Shown: one piece after another, positions 35,350-41,742 of the stretch
Layout of the letters: each line of letters begins with the position of its first letter
Numbering within the stretch: position 1 is the first letter of the stretch
Assembly (NCBI GenBank): GCA_024403615.1
Contig: JAKSRM010000001.1
Location: 185,264 to 249,263, forward strand
Direction of reading: 5' to 3'
DNA length: 64,000 bases
Origin: Lachnospiraceae bacterium
GTDB lineage: Bacteria > Bacillota > Clostridia > Lachnospirales > Lachnospiraceae
Position numbers and translations under genes: made by a program
Notes under the pieces: generated by a model
The model's input: only the letters and a program-made list of their open reading frames with translations
Databases searched by the model: none
Told to the model about the DNA's origin: nothing

Positions 35350-35595
35350 ATGTTACATACAAATAACAAGATTGAATACAATCCAGAGAATTGTGTTGGT
35401 TGTCAGTTATGCTACAAGGCTTGCTTCATCGACGTTATCCGTTGGGACGCTGAGAAGAAACAGCCTATCTTCAAATATGTAGACGAATGTGCACACTGCA
35501 GATATTGCCAGGCTATGTGCAAAAAAGGCTGCATCAATGTAATTATTGATTATAGTGCTCAGAGCTGGAGACAGAGCTTTGATATGTATCGCTAA
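35350..35595 (+). CDS. Small 2x[4Fe-4S] ferredoxin, AprB-like partner
   Basis: An 81-residue protein with two cluster motifs: CVGCQLCYKAC and CAHCRYCQAMC, the second followed by KKGC and lacking the usual proline. The short form with a Trp (VIRWDAEKKQP) between the motifs resembles the beta subunit that accompanies AprA-type flavoproteins. It sits between the degenerate hydrolase-like gene and the flavoprotein with 13-base gaps, so it most likely passes electrons to the FAD subunit. GGAGGTGAAG precedes the ATG. Confidence 0.9.
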   Translation: MLHTNNKIEYNPENCVGCQLCYKACFIDVIRWDAEKKQPIFKYVDECAHCRYCQAMCKKGCINVIIDYSAQSWRQSFDMYR

Positions 35596-35608
35596 GAGGA
35601 GGAAAATT

Positions 35609-37279
35609 ATGGGACAGGAATTTAAAGAAGTAAGAGAGTCTGCTGATATCCTCATCGTTGGTGGTGGTATCGCTGGACTCGTAGCTGCAGTATCAGCTAA
35701 AGAGAAAAACCCAGATGCAAGTGTTATCGTAGTTGAAAAACAGGTTTGCGGCTATGGCGGAAAAGCTAACAAAGGCGGCGGCGTTCTTCAGTACTTTGAC
35801 CTTGAGCATATGAAACCTGAAGATTTCGTTGAGTATCATGCACACGCAGTTGGATGCTACTTAGGCGATCAGGAAACAATGAAAAAATATGTTGCTATGA
35901 ATAACGAAATGATCGACCGTCTGGAAGGATGGGGCGTAGTTATTCCTAAGGTTAAAATGCCTACAGGTCCTATGACATTCATGTTCGGTATTGACCTTGA
36001 TAGCTGCATTAAAATGACAGCACAGTGCAGAAAGAATGGCGTTAAACTTTTTGATAAAGTTACCGTATCTGACCTTCTTACAGACAATGGTAAGATCGCA
36101 GGCGCAGTAGGATACAGCCTTCTTGATGGTACATTCTATGTATTCCAGGCTAAGGCAGTTATGCTTGCAACTGGTAGCCAGAACTACAGAGTATCTGAAA
36201 TGTGGAGCAACGGCCGTGGTGATGGTATTGCTGCTGCATACAGAGCTGGCGCTGAAATGAGAAATGCTGAGTTTGGTAACTTTGGACAGTTATTCCAGAA
36301 AGAAAGCTTCCATGAGTGCGTATTCGGTGAGAACAATATGTACAACAAACTTGGTGAAAACGTAACAAAGAACTTCCGTAGATTCTCCGAGTCTGATATT
36401 TCTGCTACAGCTATCCGTGAGTGGTATGAGCAGATGTCAGAAGGTAAAGGACCTATCTACCTTCATATCCCGAAACGTGGCGGCGCTGGCGGCGGCGGCC
36501 CTATGGGTGATGCACGTCCATACGGACAGGCTTTCTGGTCACTTCAGAACCTTGGCGAAGAAGAAATGGATCAGGAAAACGAAGTTGTTCCAGGTCTCGT
36601 TGGTGAGCAGTCTCCTATCAGAGTTGATGGCGACATGGCAGCTTCTATCCCTGGCTTATTCGCAGCTGGTGACTCCTGCTACTGCGGTTCCGGTGCACCT
36701 GGCGCAGTTCCAGCACCTCCAGGACGTAACAGAGGTTCAGGTATCCTTAACGCTGTATTCGCAGGTATCGTTGGTGGCGAAAGCATGGCTGAATTCGTTA
36801 AGACAGCAGCTGACGTTAACGTATGCGAAGAGCAGGTAGCTAAACTGAAAGCTGATGCTTATCAGCCACTTAACCTTGAAGAAGGTGTTACAGCAGTTGA
36901 CGTTATCGACATCGTTCAGGAAATCATGTGCCCATGTGAAAACAGTATCATCATGTCACAGCACAGACTGGATATCTGCTTAAGAAAACTCGAGAAAGCG
37001 AAAGCTCTTCTTGGAAAGATCAAAGCAAACGATTTCCACGAAATGCTGGGCGCTCACGAAGCAGAAGCTATGGTTCTTTCTTGCGAAATGCACCTGAAAG
37101 CTGCTTCTATGAGACATGAATCCAGAGGTTGGTTCTTAAGAGAAGACTTCCCATTAATGGACAATGAAAATTGGCTGAAATGGATCATCGTTAAGAACGT
37201 TGATGGCGAAATGACTCTGACAACAGAGGACGTTCCAATCGACAAATACCCAGTTAAACCTCTTGGACCACATTCATGA
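35609..37279 (+). CDS. FAD-dependent oxidoreductase, fumarate reductase/AprA-like flavoprotein subunit
   Basis: A 556-residue flavoprotein. The FAD-binding fold starts with ADILIVGGGIAGLVAAVSAK; a second FAD contact is AVMLATGSQNYRVSEMWSNG with GRGDGIAAAYRAGAEMRNAE; the C-terminal FAD part holds IPGLFAAGDSCY and GRNRGSG. The layout matches the FrdA/SdhA/AprA group, with an AprA-like resemblance in the interrupted cap domain. The AGAGGAGG site fixes the ATG; a longer frame upstream runs through the ferredoxin gene. The substrate is unknown: reduction of an enone or another activated double bond of an aromatic compound fits the context, but adenylylsulfate reduction is unlikely because no sulfate-reduction genes are nearby. 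Threonine is mostly ACA and alanine often GCT here, unlike the housekeeping genes. Confidence 0.88.
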   Translation: MGQEFKEVRESADILIVGGGIAGLVAAVSAKEKNPDASVIVVEKQVCGYGGKANKGGGVLQYFDLEHMKPEDFVEYHAHAVGCYLGDQETMKKYVAMNNEMIDRLEGWGVVIPKVKMPTGPMTFMFGIDLDSCIKMTAQCRKNGVKLFDKVTVSDLLTDNGKIAGAVGYSLLDGTFYVFQAKAVMLATGSQNYRVSEMWSNGRGDGIAAAYRAGAEMRNAEFGNFGQLFQKESFHECVFGENNMYNKLGENVTKNFRRFSESDISATAIREWYEQMSEGKGPIYLHIPKRGGAGGGGPMGDARPYGQAFWSLQNLGEEEMDQENEVVPGLVGEQSPIRVDGDMAASIPGLFAAGDSCYCGSGAPGAVPAPPGRNRGSGILNAVFAGIVGGESMAEFVKTAADVNVCEEQVAKLKADAYQPLNLEEGVTAVDVIDIVQEIMCPCENSIIMSQHRLDICLRKLEKAKALLGKIKANDFHEMLGAHEAEAMVLSCEMHLKAASMRHESRGWFLREDFPLMDNENWLKWIIVKNVDGEMTLTTEDVPIDKYPVKPLGPHS

Positions 37280-37316
37280 TTAAGCTAAATTAATCTAATC
37301 TAAAATTTATCGTACG

Positions 37317-37342
37317 GCGCGGGAGTAGACCTATTCCCGCGC
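37317..37342 (+). other. GC-rich hairpin upstream of the NMO-like gene
   Basis: GCGCGGGA, 10-base loop, TCCCGCGC: a perfect 8-bp stem in an A/T-rich gap, with no T-tail. It may end or protect the upstream transcript or shape the leader of the next gene. Confidence 0.5.
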
Positions 37343-37372
37343 TGCAAGATAGTAAATTAAAGGAGATATAAA

Positions 37373-38344
37373 ATGGGAAACAGAGTATGTGATACATTAG
37401 GTATCGAATATCCAGTTATCTGCGGCGCTATGGCTTGGACCTCTATGGCTCCATTGGTTGGTGCTGTATCAAAAGCTGGTGGACTTGGAGTATTAGGCAG
37501 CGGCTTCATGCCAAAACCAATCATCCTTGCACAGATGGAAGAAGTTCGTAAGATCACAGATAAGCCTTTCGCAGCTAACCTGTTCTTAGATCCATCACCA
37601 ATGCTGGCTAACGGCGTTGAATCAATCCTTGAAGGAAAACCAGCTGTAGCTTACATCGACAGCTTAAACCTTCTTGAGTATGACTTCACAAAAGAATACT
37701 ATGACAAATTCCACGAGGCTGGAATCAAAGTTGTAGCTAAGATCAACTACCTTGAGGACGCATTAGTAGCAGCTAAAGCTGGCGCTGATGTTATCATCAC
37801 AAAAGGTTTTGAAGGCGGCGGACATGTAACAAAAGTTTCTGCACGTGTTCTTTTAGCAGAAGTTGTTGAAGCTATTAAAGATATTCCTATCGTTGCTTCC
37901 GGCGGTATTGCAACACCAAGACAGGCAGCTGGACTTACAGTTCAGGGCGCTGATGGTATTGAAATGGGTACAGCTTTCATGGCAACAGAAGAAGCTCCAA
38001 TCCATCCAAACTGCAAACAGGCTATCGTTGAAGCTATTGATAGAGATATCGTTGCTTGCGGACAGTCTACAGGCGAACCAAGCTGGCAGATCACAAACCC
38101 AATCGCTCAGGAAATGCTGAAGATCGAAGCTGACCTTCCATGGAGCGAAGCAGCAGATAAGATTCGTGAAATCTCTGGTGGATCTCTTCGTGCAGCAGCT
38201 ATGGAAGGTGACCGTGAAAAAGGCGCTATCCTTGCTGGACAGGTTGCAGGTCTTGTTCATGACATCGTTCCTGTTGCTGACAGAGTTGTTAAATTCTGTG
38301 ACGAATGGGCTGAATTACTGAAAAAGAGCTATTCATTATTCTAA
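37373..38344 (+). CDS. NAD(P)H-dependent flavin oxidoreductase (nitronate monooxygenase/FabK-like)
   Basis: A 323-residue TIM-barrel FMN protein. It opens with CDTLGIEYPVICGAMAWTSM and has GLGVLGSGFMPKP, ADVIITKGFEGGGHV and IPIVASGGIATPRQAAGLTV with ADGIEMGTAFMATEEA, the phosphate-binding and active-site parts shared by nitronate monooxygenases and enoyl-ACP reductase II (FabK). In an anaerobe an oxygen-using reaction is unlikely, so an enoyl or quinone-type reductase is more plausible; FabK itself normally sits in a fatty acid gene cluster, absent here. AAAGGAGATATAAA precedes the ATG. A terminator follows, so it closes the module that begins at 34.5 kb. Confidence 0.88.
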   Translation: MGNRVCDTLGIEYPVICGAMAWTSMAPLVGAVSKAGGLGVLGSGFMPKPIILAQMEEVRKITDKPFAANLFLDPSPMLANGVESILEGKPAVAYIDSLNLLEYDFTKEYYDKFHEAGIKVVAKINYLEDALVAAKAGADVIITKGFEGGGHVTKVSARVLLAEVVEAIKDIPIVASGGIATPRQAAGLTVQGADGIEMGTAFMATEEAPIHPNCKQAIVEAIDRDIVACGQSTGEPSWQITNPIAQEMLKIEADLPWSEAADKIREISGGSLRAAAMEGDREKGAILAGQVAGLVHDIVPVADRVVKFCDEWAELLKKSYSLF

Positions 38345-38364
38345 TTTTTGAATGTAATAAACGG

Positions 38365-38400
38365 AAAGGGTTCCCAGATTTTATGAGAACCCTTTTCATA
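38365..38400 (+). terminator. Terminator after the NMO-like gene
   Basis: AAAGGGTTC, 13-base loop, GAACCCTTTT, then CATATTC. The stem is 9-10 bp. Confidence 0.72.
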
Positions 38401-38487
38401 TTCGTTTTATGTATAAGTTTCCTAAACCCTTGATTTTACAAGGAATTTTTAAAAACTTATAGAAAAATGACAGACAATTAAAAATTA

Positions 38488-38521
38488 AGCACAAAAGTCA
38501 AGTACAAAAATTAGTACAAAA
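38488..38521 (+). repeat. Three direct repeats AGYACAAAA upstream of the second hydrolase gene
   Basis: AGCACAAAA, AGTACAAAA and AGTACAAAA begin at 38488, 38501 and 38513, spaced 13 and 12 bases, just upstream of the probable promoter. Near-helical spacing suggests an activator binding array, but the region is A-rich and this could be chance. Confidence 0.4.
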
Positions 38522-38548
38522 AACGAACATTTATAGGTTGTTATTTTG

Positions 38549-38567
38549 TATAATTTGGTATAGAATT
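38549..38567 (+). promoter_or_regulatory. Probable -10 box overlapped by a GntR-like half-site
   Basis: TATAAT (38549-38554) runs directly into TTTGGTATAGAAT (38554-38566). The first nine bases equal the left arm and centre of the TTTGGTATACCAAA operator, and the arrangement (-10 box followed at once by TTTGG) is the same as at the Mo-enzyme operon. No good -35 is seen, which would fit a promoter that needs an activator. Confidence 0.5.
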
Positions 38568-38620
38568 TTGAAATAAGTTAGAATCACTACGTATAAAAGA
38601 GTAGTGTGGAGGAAATATTA

Positions 38621-39421
38621 ATGGGTATTCCTATTACTGAAGAATTAAAACAGCATCCTTTATATAAATATTTCGAACTTCCTATTAAACCGGTTCCAGA
38701 AGAGAAAGCAAAAGAAATCGCTAGCTTTTCTTATGATAATCAGGACGGCTTGAATATTGCAGACATTAATAAGATGTTCGATGATGGCTATACTCAATGT
38801 GAGTTTGGTTTGTTTGGCTGCCCAGATGGGGGCTGGATGTTTGCTAACCTTACCGATATGCCTGGCGTAACTCCGGAAATGTTTGACTGGTGGTTCGCAT
38901 GGCATGGCCTTGATACAATGAGATATGCAATTTGGGATAAAGATGATCATTATTATTGCCAGTCTCAGAGTGTTGAGAAAAACATGGATACAAGCCTTTC
39001 TATGAAGGAACGTTACTGGGATACTTATCATGACATCAAAGAAGCTATTGCTGATGGTCAGGATCCAGTTCCAGTAAAATTACATTTTGTACATCCAACA
39101 GAGGTTGGTTTTGACGCAGAGAAGTTAAAAGAGTTCAAGGGAACTATCGTTTGTACTCCAGCTCCTGCTATCATGATTCACTTCATGAGACCTACCGCTA
39201 CCGGATGCGAACTGAGAACTCGTTTTTACATGGGTTACGAACAGACTCCAGATGGAAAGATCGTAGCATCTAAGAACGGTCCTCAGATGCCACAGCAGAT
39301 TAAAGAAATGATGGCTAAGGGTATGCTGATGCATAACGTAAAAGAATTTACACACTTAGCTGAAATTCTGCCGGCACTTTACAATGAATTTAAGGACGAC
39401 TTCACAGTTGGTCTTAAATAA
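38621..39421 (+). CDS. Phloretin hydrolase/DAPG hydrolase-like C-C hydrolase with intact zinc site
   Basis: A 266-residue protein of the PhlG/Phy family. Likely metal ligands are H110 (in WDKDDHYYCQ), E141 (in YWDTYHDIKE), H238 and E242 (in MHNVKEFTHLAEILPALY). From memory, Eubacterium ramulus phloretin hydrolase uses H123, E154, H251 and E255; all four fit here with one constant offset of 13 residues. Such enzymes break the bond between an acyl carbon and a phloroglucinol-type ring without oxygen, giving the free phenol and an acid. The actual substrate here is unknown. TGGAGGAAATA fixes the ATG. An MFS transporter follows 50 bases later, probably for the substrate or product. Confidence 0.87.
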   Translation: MGIPITEELKQHPLYKYFELPIKPVPEEKAKEIASFSYDNQDGLNIADINKMFDDGYTQCEFGLFGCPDGGWMFANLTDMPGVTPEMFDWWFAWHGLDTMRYAIWDKDDHYYCQSQSVEKNMDTSLSMKERYWDTYHDIKEAIADGQDPVPVKLHFVHPTEVGFDAEKLKEFKGTIVCTPAPAIMIHFMRPTATGCELRTRFYMGYEQTPDGKIVASKNGPQMPQQIKEMMAKGMLMHNVKEFTHLAEILPALYNEFKDDFTVGLK

Positions 39422-39471
39422 AAATTAGGGGAGCTCACTTTACGAGCTAGTAAAAAAAGGAGGATTTTTTT

Positions 39472-40929
39472 ATGGACAAAGCGGCTAAAAAAAGTCAGTC
39501 ACTGTATAACTTCGGTTTCCGTGGATGGATTCTTGTTATCTATCAGTTCATCGGATACGCAGTTTACACAGCTTTGACAAACTATCCGTCAAACGTACTG
39601 TCATCATACTATGGTGGCGCTACAACATCCACACTGATGTCCCTTATTGGTACACCTCTTGGATTCATTATCAACTACTTAATTCTTGCTCCAAACGTAG
39701 GTAAAGTTAAGAGCTGGAAAAAGGTTGCAATCACTTGCTTCATCATCGGTCTTGTTGCTTCCGTTGGTATCATGGTTGTTCCACCAGCAGCTGACACAAG
39801 CAAGATTAACTGGTTATGGGCTTTTGCATACCTGGTAGATAACACATGTATGTCTTATGGTGGATGCTCATTCACAACATACATTGTTGGTAACTGGTTC
39901 CCACGTAAGAGAGGTATGGTTATGGGTATTTCTACAATGTCATTCCCTATCGTTACCGGTATCTGCCTCTCACTGTTCATGACAGTTTACTACGGCACTC
40001 TTGCTAAAACAGGTAGCTTAATGGCTGCAAACTTCATCTCATTCGCTCCATGGTGGGCATTAGCTATCATCGGTATCATTCTGTTCGCTATCTTTATTAA
40101 AGACTATCCAGAGCAGGTTGGATGCTACCGTGATAACGACCCTTCTTTCACAAAGGAAGAAGCTATGGCTATGATGATGAAAACCATCGAAGAAAGAAAG
40201 AGCTCTGTATGGAAACGTAAAGTTATTTGGGGCTGCGTTGACTGGTATTTAATCTCCTTAGCACCAGGTTGGTTACTTGCATGCGCAATGGCTTACATGG
40301 TACAGGTTATCCCAGTTCTTTACTCTTATGGTCCTGCACTGAACGTTTTAGCTATCCCAAGCTTCGTTCTTATGTCTGATGGTGCTAACGCTGTATTATT
40401 CGGACTTGCAATCTTCGCATTGTTCGGCAGCTGGTATCTTGGTGTTATCGATGAGAAATATGGTCCTAGAACAGCCGTTCTTATTACAGCTTGTCTGCAG
40501 ATCTTAGCTGGTGTTCTTGGTATGATCCACAACATCATCTGCACAGTTGCTGCTACATGGATCCTTGGTATGTTCATGGGTGCTTCCTCTAACTTAGGAC
40601 TTTCCTGTAACGTACGTTACTGGAGACAAGAAGACTTCCAGTCAGTTATGACCGGTGCTCCTCCAGTTGGTACAATCGTATCTGCTCCATTATCATACGT
40701 AATGGCAGCTCTTGGAAAGATTTCTTACGACTGGGCATTCTTACTGATCGCTATCCTCGGTGTTGTATGCTTCGTACTTCCTCTTCTCTTCAATGAGAGA
40801 CGTCTGTATGACTACGACAAGAAGCTTCGTATTGCTGCTGGCAAAGAGCCTGACAATGTTCTTTATGATCGTATTGGAATGGAAAAACGTGCTAGAGAAG
40901 CAAAAAAAGCTGCAAAAGCTAACGCTTAA
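39472..40929 (+). CDS. MFS transporter (OFA-like), linked to the hydrolase
   Basis: A 485-residue protein with about twelve hydrophobic segments, longer than the OFA-like protein near 20 kb. It has YGGCSFTTYIVGNWFPRKRG, the loop signature around helices 4-5, and GVIDEKYGPRTAVLITACLQ, the repeat of the motif in the second half. The C-terminus is a long basic cytoplasmic tail (EKRAREAKKAAKA-like). Its position directly after the phloretin hydrolase-like gene, before a strong terminator, suggests uptake or export of the aromatic substrate or of its acid product. AAAGGAGGATTTT precedes the ATG. Codon choice (ACA for Thr) matches the preceding module. Confidence 0.88.
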   Translation: MDKAAKKSQSLYNFGFRGWILVIYQFIGYAVYTALTNYPSNVLSSYYGGATTSTLMSLIGTPLGFIINYLILAPNVGKVKSWKKVAITCFIIGLVASVGIMVVPPAADTSKINWLWAFAYLVDNTCMSYGGCSFTTYIVGNWFPRKRGMVMGISTMSFPIVTGICLSLFMTVYYGTLAKTGSLMAANFISFAPWWALAIIGIILFAIFIKDYPEQVGCYRDNDPSFTKEEAMAMMMKTIEERKSSVWKRKVIWGCVDWYLISLAPGWLLACAMAYMVQVIPVLYSYGPALNVLAIPSFVLMSDGANAVLFGLAIFALFGSWYLGVIDEKYGPRTAVLITACLQILAGVLGMIHNIICTVAATWILGMFMGASSNLGLSCNVRYWRQEDFQSVMTGAPPVGTIVSAPLSYVMAALGKISYDWAFLLIAILGVVCFVLPLLFNERRLYDYDKKLRIAAGKEPDNVLYDRIGMEKRAREAKKAAKANA

Positions 40930-40974
40930 TTTCTAATCGAAATAGTGTTATCAAAGAACTAAGTAATTAGTTTT

Positions 40975-41009
40975 AAACTCGCCTCTGTTTTTACAGAGGC
41001 GAGTTTTTG
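40975..41009 (+). terminator. Strong terminator after the MFS gene
   Basis: AAACTCGCCTCTGT, loop TTTT, ACAGAGGCGAGTTT: a perfect 14-bp stem followed by TT and GCATAA. It ends the hydrolase-transporter unit. Confidence 0.88.
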
Positions 41010-41024
41010 CATAAGCGACGAGGA

Positions 41025-41164
41025 AAGTGCATTTGAACATGTGTGCATCCCCTGTGCGTGAAAAAGTCGGCGTGCTTGCACAAGCTGGCTTTTTCACGCA
41101 TAGGGGCAAGCCTACGGCTTGGTTCAAGTGCACTTGACGACCGCAGTGCAGTCCCGAAGGGACT
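41025..41164. other. Large multi-arm inverted-repeat element in the intergenic region
   Basis: About 140 bases, more GC-rich than the flanks, fold almost completely. The outer arms AAGTGCATTTGAAC (41025-41038) and GTTCAAGTGCACTT (41122-41135) pair over 14 bp with one wobble. They enclose a central hairpin whose arms (41049-41071 and 41084-41106) pair over 23 bp with three G-U pairs around a 12-base loop, and a small hairpin CAAGCC-TAC-GGCTTG. A last hairpin AGTCCC-GAA-GGGACT ends the element and is followed by TGCTTTTA. It encodes no protein and matches no riboswitch or RNA family I can name. A palindromic mobile or repeat unit, or a structured small RNA, are both possible. The only other content of this 296-base gap is the upstream terminator and a probable promoter (TTGCTT-17-TAAAAT) for the next gene. 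Confidence 0.65.
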
Positions 41165-41225
41165 TGCTTTTATATTGAAAAAAGAGTAAAATATAAAAGG
41201 ATTAATATTAAGGAGACGGAATATT

Positions 41226-41567
41226 ATGATAGTTAATTTACCGAAAAGCGATAGAAGAATGATGGCTGATGTTGCATCTTTATTTCAAAATTCGATTGCA
41301 GCTCAGGATTTGGGACCAGACAACGCTTTAGATTTCTGGAGAATTTCTATGTATGCAAAAGTTGGATTATTAAAAAAGGATGATGTTCGAAGAATTCTTC
41401 ATGCAATGGAAGGCCTTGCAGAAGTCCTTAAAAGAAATCCTAGAAAAGACCCTACGGGAGCTTATAGAGATCTTCCGAATGTTATTGAAAGACTGAGAGA
41501 ATTAATGAAGAGAAAAAATGTTCCGGAAGATGATGATGATTTATTTGATATCAATCTGGAGCAGTAA
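41226..41567 (+). CDS. Hypothetical protein, small and charged
   Basis: A 113-residue soluble protein that I do not recognise. It has no signal peptide or membrane segment. The first half is mostly helical by composition (DRRMMADVASLFQNSIAAQD, then a LLKKDDVRRILHAMEGLAEV segment); the end is strongly acidic (PEDDDDLFDINLEQ). AAGGAGACGG gives a good ribosome binding site, and a terminator follows 48 bases after the stop, so it forms a single-gene unit. Its neighbours are the structured element and a secreted nucleotidase. No function is proposed. Confidence 0.75.
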   Translation: MIVNLPKSDRRMMADVASLFQNSIAAQDLGPDNALDFWRISMYAKVGLLKKDDVRRILHAMEGLAEVLKRNPRKDPTGAYRDLPNVIERLRELMKRKNVPEDDDDLFDINLEQ

Positions 41568-41614
41568 TTTGTATGAATTGAAGTAGTATTTATTAACGTG
41601 GTTTGACGATTAAC

Positions 41615-41652
41615 AAAACGTTTCTCGAAAGAGAGACGTTTTTAATTTTTTG
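41615..41652 (+). terminator. Terminator after the hypothetical gene
   Basis: AAAACGTTTCTC, loop GAAA, GAGAGACGTTTT, then TAATTTTTT. A 12-bp stem with one wobble. Confidence 0.85.
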
Positions 41653-41742
41653 GTTGTATATAATTTTAGAAAAACATTTAAAATATAGATGAGATGTATT
41701 AAAATCAATAAAAAGATTATTAGTAATAATTCGAGGGACGAA

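Noticed and set aside
35350..37279. Adenylylsulfate reductase AprBA
   Set aside because: The pair looks similar, but no sat, qmo or dsr genes are present and the ferredoxin lacks the C-terminal tail of true AprB.
37373..38344. Oxygen-dependent nitronate monooxygenase as the true function
   Set aside because: The fold is shared with FabK and other reductases, and all context is strictly anaerobic, so only the broad family name is given.
41025..41164. CRISPR array, or attachment or integron recombination site
   Set aside because: There is no spacer-repeat periodicity, no integrase or cas gene nearby, and the repeats are inverted arms of one structure.
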